NCBI GenBank assembly: GCA_937877295.1
Contig: CALFIV010000095.1
Coordinates: 1-6,614 of the forward strand
Reading direction: 5' to 3'
DNA from: an uncultured Clostridia bacterium
GTDB lineage: Bacteria > Bacillota_A > Clostridia > Christensenellales > CAG-138
Length of the DNA stretch: 6,614 nt
The notes beneath the pieces were generated by a model. The model was not told the origin of the DNA. It made no database searches and saw only the letters and a list, made by a program, of their open reading frames with translations. The translations under genes and the position numbers were made by a program. Positions 1 through 6,524 of this stretch are shown here, piece by piece; within the stretch, counting starts at the first letter, position 1; each line of letters opens with the position of its first letter.

Positions 1-956
1 TATGCATCGGTCGCAAACTCGAACGCGCTGCGGTTTTCCAAGGCTGTGATCGGCTCGGTGCAGTCGATCACTGTGTTCCCCTTTTCGGCCGCAAGATAGA
101 ATTTCGCGACATTGCATTTCGGCACAACGCTCCTGACGATCGAAAGCGTTTCAGCCCCGCGTAAATCACTTGCGTTTTCCGCAACGGTTACTACGACCTT
201 AGGCTGAAGTGTGCCGATCAGCGCAGCAAGCTTGTCCGACGGATTGTTTTTTACCCAAAGCTTATGAATCTCTTTCGCATTCAGATAATTCAAATCGTCG
301 CAGCCAAGATAGATCGGCGCGTTTGTGATCCCCATGGAAAACAGCGCATGCTCAAGCTCCTCCGCGCGATAGCGATAGTCAACTGTCATGCAGATAATCC
401 CGATCGGAACGCCGTGTCCGATACCGTACTTGGCAAACAGCGGGCCGAACGCTTCCATCGCATCGGACGGCGTCGGCGCAATAAACAGCATATCGCATGC
501 TGTAGTCGGCTGCAGCCAATGATACAGCTCGTCCGGCTCACCTTCCGCAACGATCAAAGTGGAGACCGTGCAGGTATCCTTCAAAGAAGACAGCGTCAGT
601 TTTGTGCAAGCCGCGTCCAGCGGCATCGCAACCCGATAGTCGTCCGAATTCGGGAAGCTTGTCGCCGCAATCTGCTGGTTTGATGCATTATATTGGACAA
701 GCTGTGCGCTTTCCGGAATTGCAAACCATTCAAGATACACCATGTGTCCCTCGCCCGCCTCGGACAGCTTCAGCGTGATCTCCTCCTTGCGCTTGATCGA
801 AATGCGCGTCATCACGTCGGAATCCTTGAGCACGCTGTCCGAATGGCCGTTCGGCATGGAGTAGGTCACAGTCAGTTCGGATTCGCCGCTTGCTGCAAGC
901 AGACACGGAAACAACATCATCAAGCAAAGCAGGCAGCAGATCGCTTTTTTCATCAT
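1..956 (-). CDS. Secreted PIG-L/LmbE-like protein with degenerate active site (3' end off window)
   Basis: The reading frame is open for 318 codons from ATG at 956 and runs off the left edge, so the C-terminus is missing. GAAAGGAA (962-969) lies 5 nt upstream; ATG at 953 is an equally possible start. Residues 1-23 (MMKK, then a hydrophobic stretch ending LLAAS) form a signal peptide without a lipobox cysteine, so a secreted protein is expected. Residues 25-140 are beta-rich and resemble the discoidin-like domain I recall preceding PIG-L domains in clostridial proteins. Residues 155-318 follow the PIG-L (N-acetylglucosaminyl deacetylase) pattern: LFIAPTPSDA...FGPLFAKYG, then RAEELEHAL..MGI, a YLGCDD segment, QPKVVVT, and the late element YL...NTVID...P. 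By eye, the metal motif HPDDE reads TPSDA (162-166) and the later HPDH reads ASDL (262-265). Deacetylase activity is therefore doubtful; I infer a pseudoenzyme. Seven cysteines lie in the visible mature part. It follows the M3 peptidase gene by 21 bp, probably in the same transcript. Fold assignment is fairly confident; function is unknown. Confidence 0.82.
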   Translation of the reverse strand, partial: MMKKAICCLLCLMMLFPCLLAASGESELTVTYSMPNGHSDSVLKDSDVMTRISIKRKEEITLKLSEAGEGHMVYLEWFAIPESAQLVQYNASNQQIAATSFPNSDDYRVAMPLDAACTKLTLSSLKDTCTVSTLIVAEGEPDELYHWLQPTTACDMLFIAPTPSDAMEAFGPLFAKYGIGHGVPIGIICMTVDYRYRAEELEHALFSMGITNAPIYLGCDDLNYLNAKEIHKLWVKNNPSDKLAALIGTLQPKVVVTVAENASDLRGAETLSIVRSVVPKCNVAKFYLAAEKGNTVIDCTEPITALENRSAFEFATDA

Positions 957-977
957 AACAGTTCCTTTCTTGTCGGT

Positions 978-2711
978 TCATTCGCCGTAGCGCGCAAGGA
1001 TCAATTGACCGAGCGCGGAAACGGTATCTGTATCAAACGGGTCTGAAAGCCCCGCGTTTTGGATTGTGTCCCGAAACGTTGCATCGATCGGCCGCATCAG
1101 AATCGACCGATACGCAGCGATCGCGCCGTCCGGATTGTCTTGCGAAAGTACCAGCAGCTGCAGCGCGGAAAGCATGCTGGTGCTGTAGCTGATATAGTAC
1201 ATCGGCGCACGAAACGTGTGTGAAATCTCTGTCCACGATTCGCCGTCCAGTCCCATTTCATACAGTCCGTATGCCTTTGACAATCTCTCATATTCGGCAT
1301 TGAGCGCTTCGAGCGTTACGTTGTCCGTATGATAGGCAAACTGCTGGAACTCATCCTCCATACACCCTGTGATCACCGCATAAAGCGCAATGGTCAGATT
1401 GGCAATCCTTGCCGCATCCGCCAGCGCGCCATATAGTATATCATACTGCGAAAACGCCAAAAGCTCAAGTCCCTGCGAGTCGATTTCCGCAAGATCAAGC
1501 GGATCGGCCGACTGCATGCGCTGTATGCCGTTCAGAAAATATCCGGCATAGTGTCCGAATTCGTGCAGCATCGTCGTCGGCATCTCATAGGAATCGTCCC
1601 ACGCAGTAAACAGAAACGGAGCGCCGTAGGTTTCGAAATACGTCGTGAAGCTGCCGGACATGCGGTTGGATGACGCGGAACAATCGTACATCCCCTTTTC
1701 GCGCATATAAGTCCACGGCCGCTCAAGCTCGGGCAGCAGATTTCGGATCACCGTTTCGACAAGCGCAAACGTCGGTTCTTGCGAGAACGTTCCGCAGGAC
1801 AAGCGCATTACCGCCTGATAGAAATCATCCTGCAATTCAATGAACAGCGGAACAAGCTCCCGTTTGACCGTATCCGACAGCGTTTGTGCTTCGGCGGGCG
1901 TATAATCGCGCATGTATGACGCATAGCCGTATTCGGCGTACGAATCGAAGCCAAGCGTTCTTGCCATTTCGTTTCGGACGCGAATCAACTCCAGAAACAC
2001 GCTTCCGGCGTTTTCGTTGTATGTGCTTCGATACATGCGATAGAGCGACGAAAACGTTTCGAACGTCAGAGACGTATCCGAAAGAATCTCTTCCTTCGTC
2101 CATTCCCTCCCTGCATAAGCAACCGTCAGCGATTCGAGCGCATCGTATGTTCCGATCAGCTCGCGCTCCCGGTCGGCAAGCGGCAGTACGGAAAGATCGT
2201 GCAGCGCATCCTCCTGCTGCAGCCTTGCAACGGTTTGCGCGTCATACACCTCGGCAAGCGAAGCGTCACGGCTCAAAGCAAGCTCTGTATCGATCAAAAG
2301 ACACCCGAGTTCTTCCAGCGACGCAGAGACCGTTTCGTAAGCGGCCTTTCGACCTGTGTCGGTGACGTCAAAACAATATCGCACGTACGCAATTGAAGCA
2401 GCCGTTCGATAACGTCGATACGCATCGATGTGCTCTTCCAGCGCACGCTGTGCATTTGCTCCTGCGATTTCCCCGTTTTCGATGCGATAGAGCAGCTCAC
2501 GCGTTCTTGCGATTGCGAGGCCGATACCGGACACATCATCGGATAGCGCATCAAATGCAAGCGCTGTATGCGCATGCTCGGTGACCTCATGCGACGCAGT
2601 ACCGATTGCAGGGAGATTCAGAAAAGACGATGCGATACCGTCAAAGGTTTTGCGACAGCCGACAAAGCAGATCGACAGCACGGCAAGCAGCAGTGAACAG
2701 ATTCGTTTCAT
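978..2711 (-). CDS. M3-family zinc metallopeptidase, predicted lipoprotein (oligoendopeptidase F-like)
   Basis: 577 residues, close to the roughly 600 of oligoendopeptidase F-type enzymes, which hydrolyse short peptides with one catalytic zinc. The zinc motif HEFGH is at residues 383-387 (nt 1551-1565). The probable third ligand is E409 in LAEIDS, 26 residues after the first histidine, as expected for family M3. Near the C-terminus, HTFRAPMYYISYS (498-510) matches the conserved His/Tyr substrate-binding segment, and AGLSDPFD (553-560) is also typical. The enzyme therefore looks catalytically intact. The N-terminus (MKR, hydrophobic core, FVGC with C19) reads as a type II signal peptide. Phe at -3 is not the favoured lipobox residue, but the rest fits, so I infer a lipoprotein on the outer face of the membrane. 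The helical part before the zinc site is ordinary for the family. GGAAAGG (2717-2723) lies 5 nt before the ATG and supports this start. It is the first gene of a unit with the PIG-L-like gene downstream. The substrate is unknown; peptide scavenging or processing of exported peptides are both possible. Confidence 0.92.
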   Translation of the reverse strand: MKRICSLLLAVLSICFVGCRKTFDGIASSFLNLPAIGTASHEVTEHAHTALAFDALSDDVSGIGLAIARTRELLYRIENGEIAGANAQRALEEHIDAYRRYRTAASIAYVRYCFDVTDTGRKAAYETVSASLEELGCLLIDTELALSRDASLAEVYDAQTVARLQQEDALHDLSVLPLADRERELIGTYDALESLTVAYAGREWTKEEILSDTSLTFETFSSLYRMYRSTYNENAGSVFLELIRVRNEMARTLGFDSYAEYGYASYMRDYTPAEAQTLSDTVKRELVPLFIELQDDFYQAVMRLSCGTFSQEPTFALVETVIRNLLPELERPWTYMREKGMYDCSASSNRMSGSFTTYFETYGAPFLFTAWDDSYEMPTTMLHEFGHYAGYFLNGIQRMQSADPLDLAEIDSQGLELLAFSQYDILYGALADAARIANLTIALYAVITGCMEDEFQQFAYHTDNVTLEALNAEYERLSKAYGLYEMGLDGESWTEISHTFRAPMYYISYSTSMLSALQLLVLSQDNPDGAIAAYRSILMRPIDATFRDTIQNAGLSDPFDTDTVSALGQLILARYGE

Positions 2712-2768
2712 GGATGCCTTTCCGAGCCGCGCCGAAAAACCCCGACATTCGACAACATGCCCTTTTCT

Positions 2769-2797
2769 ATTGTACGCAATCCCGTTTGATTTTTCAA
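2769..2797 (-). promoter_or_regulatory. Sigma-A-type promoter for the M3 peptidase/PIG-L-like unit
   Basis: Read on the minus strand, TTGAAA (2792-2797) and TACAAT (2769-2774) are separated by 17 bp. Each box matches the consensus at five of six positions. The predicted start of transcription near 2762 leaves a leader of about 50 nt before the ATG at 2711. This is the best promoter match in the intergenic region. Confidence 0.7.
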
Positions 2798-2804
2798 CCT
2801 CAAA

Positions 2805-2834
2805 ATTGTATCAAAGTCGTAACATCGTTCACAA
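2805..2834 (-). promoter_or_regulatory. Possible second, upstream promoter for the M3 peptidase unit
   Basis: A second TACAAT (2805-2810) lies 36 bp further upstream on the minus strand, with TTGTGA (2829-2834) as a weaker -35 box at 18 bp spacing. The -10 box is as good as that of the main promoter, but the -35 matches only four of six positions. It may be chance in an A+T-rich region. Confidence 0.3.
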
Positions 2835-2843
2835 AAGATTCGG

Positions 2844-2872
2844 TTGTCATATGCTGCGAAATGTGTTATATA
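2844..2872 (+). promoter_or_regulatory. Promoter for ddl-murF
   Basis: TTGTCA (2844-2849) is followed after 17 bp by TATATA (2867-2872). The overlapping TATAGT (2869-2874) is a better -10 match but has 19 bp spacing. Transcription would start near 2880, giving a very short leader with the ribosome binding site almost at the 5' end. It lies back to back with the minus-strand promoters and does not overlap their boxes. Confidence 0.6.
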
Positions 2873-2882
2873 GTATAAAAGC

Positions 2883-2886
2883 GAGG
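2883..2886 (+). promoter_or_regulatory. Ribosome binding site deciding the ddl start
   Basis: GAGG ends 8 nt before the ATG at 2895 but only 2 nt before the in-frame ATG at 2889. The spacing favours 2895, which also gives the usual Ddl N-terminus MNIVVLAGG. Confidence 0.65.
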
Positions 2887-2894
2887 TAATGTAC

Positions 2895-3932
2895 ATGAAT
2901 ATTGTGGTTTTGGCAGGCGGACTATCACCGGAACGCGACGTATCGCTCTCAAGCGGTACGATGGCATGCAACGCGCTTCTGTCGTTGGGACATCGTGCGA
3001 TTCTTGTCGACTTGTTTTTCGGTCTGCCCGATTGGGATGGCACAAGCGATTTGTTTGCGGATGCAAAGCCGCTTGCGCCTTATCGCGTCAGCGAACATGA
3101 ACCGGATCTGAATGCGCTTCGCAAATCGCGGGCTGCCGGTTTCAACGAATACATCGGACTCAACGTGCCCGAACTGTGTGCGCGCGCGGATATCGTCTAT
3201 ATGGGGCTGCATGGGGATTGCGGCGAAGACGGAAGACTGCAGGCATTCTTCGATGAACGCGGCATCTGCTATACCGGATCGGGCGCGGACGGCTGCCGCG
3301 CGGCGATGGATAAATGGATCAGCAAACAGCTGTTTCAGCGGCACGGCGTTCTGACGCCGAATGGCGTTTGTCTGCACGCCGACCGGCCGTACGATGAGGC
3401 TTCCCTGCCGATCCCCTGCGTTGTCAAACCGTGCAACGGCGGTTCATCCATCGGCGTATCGGTGGTCCAATCCCGCGAAGCGCTGCACGACGCCTTGCAG
3501 CTTGCGTTCTCAATGGAATCATCCATTCTTGTCGAAGAATACATCAAGGGGCGTGAACTCTCCTGCGGCATTCTTGGAAATACTGCACTGCCACCCATCG
3601 AAATCATTCCGCTGCACGGCTTTTATGATTATAAAAACAAATATCAGGCAGGCGCAGCGCGTGAGGTTACGCCGGCGGAGATTTCCGATACGGAAACCGA
3701 TCGCATCCGTACCATCGCAAAACAGGTTTTTGATTTGCTCGGGCTGTCTGTTTATGGACGCGTCGACTTTCTGCTGACCGAGTATGGCGAGGCTTATTGT
3801 CTGGAAGCAAATACGCTGCCCGGCATGACGCCAACGTCTCTGCTTCCGCAGGAAGCAGCCGTAGTCGGTTACTCCTATGAGCAGCTTTGCGATACGATCA
3901 TTCGTCTTTCCATGGAGAAAACAAATGGCTGA
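2895..3932 (+). CDS. ddl: D-alanine--D-alanine ligase
   Basis: A cytosolic ATP-grasp enzyme that joins two D-alanines, making the dipeptide used in peptidoglycan precursors. It has 345 residues, usual for the family. The N-terminal segment GGLSPERDVSLSSG (8-21) carries the conserved Glu (E13) of the first D-Ala site. LHGDCGEDGRLQ (105-116) is the conserved H-G-x-x-GEDG element. VKPCNGGSSIGV (177-188) contains the ATP-contacting Lys178 and Ser184. VEEYIKGRELS (213-223) is the ATP-grasp strand, and LEANTLPGMTPTSL (303-316) is the Mg/phosphate site near the C-terminus. The omega-loop reads YDYKNKY (244-250). Its final Tyr aligns with Tyr216 of E. coli DdlB, which goes with D-Ala-D-Ala products; D-Ala-D-lactate ligases carry other residues there. 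The start at 2895 is preferred over 2889 because of GAGG spacing. The last 8 bp overlap murF, which uses the product, so the two are almost certainly co-transcribed. Confidence 0.96.
   Translation: MNIVVLAGGLSPERDVSLSSGTMACNALLSLGHRAILVDLFFGLPDWDGTSDLFADAKPLAPYRVSEHEPDLNALRKSRAAGFNEYIGLNVPELCARADIVYMGLHGDCGEDGRLQAFFDERGICYTGSGADGCRAAMDKWISKQLFQRHGVLTPNGVCLHADRPYDEASLPIPCVVKPCNGGSSIGVSVVQSREALHDALQLAFSMESSILVEEYIKGRELSCGILGNTALPPIEIIPLHGFYDYKNKYQAGAAREVTPAEISDTETDRIRTIAKQVFDLLGLSVYGRVDFLLTEYGEAYCLEANTLPGMTPTSLLPQEAAVVGYSYEQLCDTIIRLSMEKTNG
3914..3917 (+). promoter_or_regulatory. Ribosome binding site of murF, inside ddl
   Basis: GGAG lies 7 nt before the ATG at 3925, within the last codons of ddl. 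It fixes the murF start and argues against the upstream in-frame ATG at 3877. Placement inside ddl suggests translational coupling. Confidence 0.75.
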
Positions 3933-5247
3933 CTTTACCGTTCGAGAGGTTTTGGACGTCACCGGCGGCACATTGTTCGCGCCGTCCGATTTCGGCGATC
4001 CGGTCATACACGGATTTACCATCGATACACGCACGTTAGAACCGGGCATGGGCTATGTTGCGATCCGCGGCGAAACCTTTGACGGGCATCGCTTCATTCC
4101 GGATGCTATGCAAAAAGGCGCTGTCCTCAGCATTTCCGACACCGAAGTGCCTACGGCGCATATTCGTGTGCAAAACACCGTGCTTGCATATCAGAACATT
4201 GCGAAACACCATCGCGAACGGTTCGATCTTCCTTTCGTCTGCATTACCGGCAGCGTCGGCAAGACAACGACCAAAGAGATGGTGAAAGCGGTTTTGGAAA
4301 CAACGCTTCGCACCCATGCGACGGTCGGGAATCTCAATAACCAGACCGGCGTTCCAACGACTGTTTTACGTCTCAGCGACGCCGATGAAGTCTCAGTGAT
4401 GGAGCTTGGGACAAATCATTTCGGCGAGATTGCCGCGATCGCACGCACAGCGCAGCCAACAATCTGTCTGTTTACGAACATCGGTGAAGCGCATATTGAA
4501 TTCTTCGGTTCGCGTGAGGGAATCTTCCGCGGCAAAACGGAAATGCTCGATTATATGCGTCCCGGCGGTTCAATCGTCGCAAACGGTGATGATGATTTGC
4601 TGCGCACGATTCCAAACGCGATCACATACGGGCTTTCAGAAGGTTGTACCTTACGCGCTGTCGACGTGTGCGAACACGGTCTGGATGGCGTCGCCTTTAC
4701 CGCCGAAGGATTCGGAAAACGCCTTCCCGTCACGCTGCATGTCGCAGGTATCCATATGGTGCAGAATGCGCTTGCCGCTCTGGTGATTGCGCACCTGCTG
4801 CAGATTCCCGAGAAAGCAGCCTTGTCCGCCTTGGAAGCGTTTCAGCCGGGGACTGGACGCTCCGACATTGTAAAAACCGACCGATTTACGATCATAGACG
4901 GATCTTACAACTGCAATCCAACTTCTATGGAATCCGCACTGCGCATTCTGAAACGCGCGGAAGGCAGACGCGTATGTATTTTCGGAGATATGCTTGAACT
5001 CGGACCGGACGCCCCTGCCTATCATGCGCGCATCGGCGCATTTGCAAAGCAATGCTGTGTCGACCGGTTGCTGACAGTCGGCACGCTTGCAAAAAACGCA
5101 GCTTTTGACGCTGCGGACGCATATGGAGATGTGGATTCACTATTGACAGATCTTCCGCGCCTTTTACAAGACGGCGATACCGTTCTTGTCAAAGCGTCAC
5201 AAGGCATGCATCTGAAGCGTGTCGTCGACGCGATCAAACAGCTTTGA
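3925..5247 (+). CDS. murF: UDP-N-acetylmuramoyl-tripeptide--D-alanyl-D-alanine ligase
   Basis: A cytosolic Mur ligase that adds D-Ala-D-Ala to the UDP-MurNAc-tripeptide with ATP, the last cytoplasmic step of stem-peptide assembly. It has 440 residues, close to the usual 450. Domain 1 (about 1-100) binds the UDP-sugar substrate and includes the SRDTRT-like segment TIDTRTLEPG (32-41). The central ATPase domain starts with the P-loop TGSVGKTTTKEM (108-119). It continues with GNLNNQTGVPTT (135-146), MELGTNHFGEI (159-169) and TNIGEAHIEFFGS (184-196). K204 in FRGKTEM aligns with the lysine that is carbamylated in Mur ligases. The C-terminal domain begins near GRSDIVK (311-317), followed by DGSYNCNPTSM (325-335) and FGDMLELG (353-360), both MurF hallmarks. 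The start at 3925 gives a normal N-terminus (MADFTVREV) and a good ribosome binding site. It overlaps ddl by 8 bp. A terminator follows 5 bp after the stop codon's end. Confidence 0.96.
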   Translation: MADFTVREVLDVTGGTLFAPSDFGDPVIHGFTIDTRTLEPGMGYVAIRGETFDGHRFIPDAMQKGAVLSISDTEVPTAHIRVQNTVLAYQNIAKHHRERFDLPFVCITGSVGKTTTKEMVKAVLETTLRTHATVGNLNNQTGVPTTVLRLSDADEVSVMELGTNHFGEIAAIARTAQPTICLFTNIGEAHIEFFGSREGIFRGKTEMLDYMRPGGSIVANGDDDLLRTIPNAITYGLSEGCTLRAVDVCEHGLDGVAFTAEGFGKRLPVTLHVAGIHMVQNALAALVIAHLLQIPEKAALSALEAFQPGTGRSDIVKTDRFTIIDGSYNCNPTSMESALRILKRAEGRRVCIFGDMLELGPDAPAYHARIGAFAKQCCVDRLLTVGTLAKNAAFDAADAYGDVDSLLTDLPRLLQDGDTVLVKASQGMHLKRVVDAIKQL

Positions 5248-5249
5248 CG

Positions 5250-5275
5250 AAAAAGCCCTCCGTATCGGAGGGCTT
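5250..5275 (-). terminator. Intrinsic terminator between convergent murF and metK
   Basis: Perfect 10-bp inverted repeat (5253-5262 with 5266-5275, loop TAT). On the minus strand it is followed by five T (5250-5254, two of them in the stem), which is a classic terminator for metK. On the plus strand the sequence after the stem (CAGCTTTATC) has only a short T run, so termination after murF would be weaker. It fills nearly all of the 33-bp gap. Confidence 0.9.
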
Positions 5276-5280
5276 CAGCT

Positions 5281-6471
5281 TTATCGGTTCTGCAATTCCT
5301 GTACTGCCGCAAGCAGCGCTTCAACACGGTTTGTCTGCTCCCAAGGAAAATCGGGATTGCCGAAATGTCCGTTTTTCGCGGTCTGCTCGTAGATCGGACG
5401 GCGAAGATCAAGCGTTTCGATGATCGCTTTCGGACGAAGGTCAAATACCTGCGCAATTGCCTGTTCAAGGATTTCATCGGCAACCGATCCTGTGCCGAAT
5501 GTATCTACACGCACGGATACCGGTCTTGCGACTCCAATCGCATACGCAACCTGCAGTTCGCAGCGTTTTGCGAGCTTTGCGGCAACAACGTTCTTTGCGA
5601 TATAGCGCGCCATATAGCTTGCGCTGCGATCCACTTTTGTGGGATCTTTGCCGGAGAATGCGCCGCCGCCGTGACGCGCATAACCGCCGTAGGTATCGAC
5701 GATGATTTTACGGCCGGTCAAGCCCGAATCGCCCTGCGGTCCTCCGATGACAAAGCGTCCGGTCGGATTGACCAATACGCGCGTTGCGTCGTCGAACAAT
5801 TCGTGCGGCAGCGCCGGACGAATAATGTATTCCAGAATGTCCCGTTCAAGTTGCTCATGCATGACATGCTCGTCATGCTGAGTCGAAACGACAACGGTGT
5901 CGATGTGAACAGGCTTGTCGTCTTCGTATGCTACCGTGACCTGTGATTTACCGTCGGGGCGCAGATAGGTCAGCGTCCCGTTCTGCCGCACCTTCGTCAG
6001 TTTACGCGTCAGCGCATGTGCAAGATCGATGGGCAGCGGCATCAGCATCGGCGTCTCATCGCAGGCATAGCCGAACATCATACCCTGATCGCCCGCGCCG
6101 GTATCGAGCGGGTCTGCATCCAGTCCCTGCTTGCTCTCAAGGGAACGGTCGACGCCAAGCGCAATATCATCCGACTGCGCATCCAGCGCAACGATCACGC
6201 CGCATGTGCTGCCGTCAAAGCCGAACTTCGCGCGATTATAGCCGATTCCGCATACCGTATCGCGAACAATGCTCTGAATGTCCACATAGCATTTTGTGGT
6301 GATCTCGCCCATGACCAGCACAAGACCGGTCGTGCAGGCAGTTTCGCAAGCAACGCGCGCATTCGGATCTTCTTTCAGGATCGCGTCAAGCACGGCGTCG
6401 CTGATCTGGTCGCAGATCTTGTCCGGATGGCCGATCGTGACCGATTCGCTGGTGAAATACGTTCTTTTCAT
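5281..6471 (-). CDS. metK: S-adenosylmethionine synthetase (methionine adenosyltransferase)
   Basis: A cytosolic enzyme that makes S-adenosylmethionine from methionine and ATP, releasing phosphate and diphosphate. It has 396 residues, normal for the bacterial family. Visible motifs in order: FTSESV (6-11) and GHPDK (14-18) of the ATP/methionine site, ETACTTG (43-49), the signature [12 protein letters not shown] (125-136), [20 protein letters not shown] (236-255), and the glycine-rich signature GGGAFSGKD (268-276). GARP-like IGVARPVSV (312-320) follows. All appear intact. One oddity: residue 13 is Ile (codon 6433-6435), where the family usually has Glu just before GHPDK. The start at 6471 gives the standard N-terminus [10 protein letters not shown] and follows AGAGGAG (6474-6480). 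A TTG ten codons upstream lies in the terminator's U-run and is rejected. Expression is controlled by the SAM-I riboswitch upstream, so the product represses its own synthesis. The gene ends in a terminator shared with convergent murF. Confidence 0.97.
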   Translation of the reverse strand: MKRTYFTSESVTIGHPDKICDQISDAVLDAILKEDPNARVACETACTTGLVLVMGEITTKCYVDIQSIVRDTVCGIGYNRAKFGFDGSTCGVIVALDAQSDDIALGVDRSLESKQGLDADPLDTGAGDQGMMFGYACDETPMLMPLPIDLAHALTRKLTKVRQNGTLTYLRPDGKSQVTVAYEDDKPVHIDTVVVSTQHDEHVMHEQLERDILEYIIRPALPHELFDDATRVLVNPTGRFVIGGPQGDSGLTGRKIIVDTYGGYARHGGGAFSGKDPTKVDRSASYMARYIAKNVVAAKLAKRCELQVAYAIGVARPVSVRVDTFGTGSVADEILEQAIAQVFDLRPKAIIETLDLRRPIYEQTAKNGHFGNPDFPWEQTNRVEALLAAVQELQNR

Positions 6472-6473
6472 AA

Positions 6474-6480
6474 CTCCTCT
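6474..6480 (-). promoter_or_regulatory. Ribosome binding site of metK
   Basis: AGAGGAG ends only 2 nt before the ATG at 6471, closer than usual. The protein N-terminus nevertheless fits the family precisely, so the start stands. It lies 20 nt downstream of the riboswitch terminator's U-run. Confidence 0.6.
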
Positions 6481-6499
6481 TTCCGCCTTACCGACAAAC

Positions 6500-6523
6500 A
6501 AAAAAGCTCATGGAGATGAGCTT
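6500..6523 (-). terminator. Riboswitch-controlled intrinsic terminator upstream of metK
   Basis: On the minus strand an 8-bp perfect stem (AAGCTCAT with ATGAGCTT, loop CTCC; 6516-6523 with 6504-6511) runs into six T (6500-6505, two in the stem), then GTTTG. The 5' half and loop contain CTCATCT (6514-6520), which can instead pair with AGATGAG (6532-6538) at the 3' end of the aptamer. When SAM holds that strand in P1, the terminator is free to form and metK transcription stops. Confidence 0.92.
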
Positions 6524-6524
6524 C

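Noticed and set aside
1..956. Idea that the left-edge gene is a pseudogene
   Set aside because: The frame is uninterrupted over 318 codons, with a good ribosome binding site, an intact signal peptide and codon use like its neighbours. Loss of active-site residues alone points to a pseudoenzyme rather than a broken gene.
264..1046. Plus-strand open frames (264-683, 693-1046) opposite the left-edge genes
   Set aside because: They are antisense to the PIG-L-like coding frame, rich in Arg/His/Cys as expected for shadow frames, and have no recognisable domain.
1886..2365. 159-codon plus-strand open frame opposite the M3 peptidase
   Set aside because: Arg-rich, low-complexity composition typical of the reverse frame of a G+C-biased gene; the minus-strand gene is unambiguous.
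2708..3043. Minus-strand open frame spanning the divergent promoter region and the start of ddl
   Set aside because: It crosses the promoters and antisense ddl sequence; no ribosome binding site or domain supports it.
3877..3924. 16-codon N-terminal extension of murF from ATG at 3877
   Set aside because: It lies inside ddl in another frame; the start at 3925 has a well-spaced GGAG and the normal MurF N-terminus.
5859..5878. 7-bp inverted repeat (GCATGAC, 6-nt gap, GTCATGC) inside metK
   Set aside because: It falls in codons for the His/Glu/Met-rich segment [10 protein letters not shown], which matches the normal MetK sequence pattern, and no U-run follows. Probably chance from codon content.
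6472..6501. Ten-codon N-terminal extension of metK from a TTG at 6501
   Set aside because: The TTG lies in the U-run of the riboswitch terminator, has no ribosome binding site, and MetK proteins begin at the [10 protein letters not shown] position.
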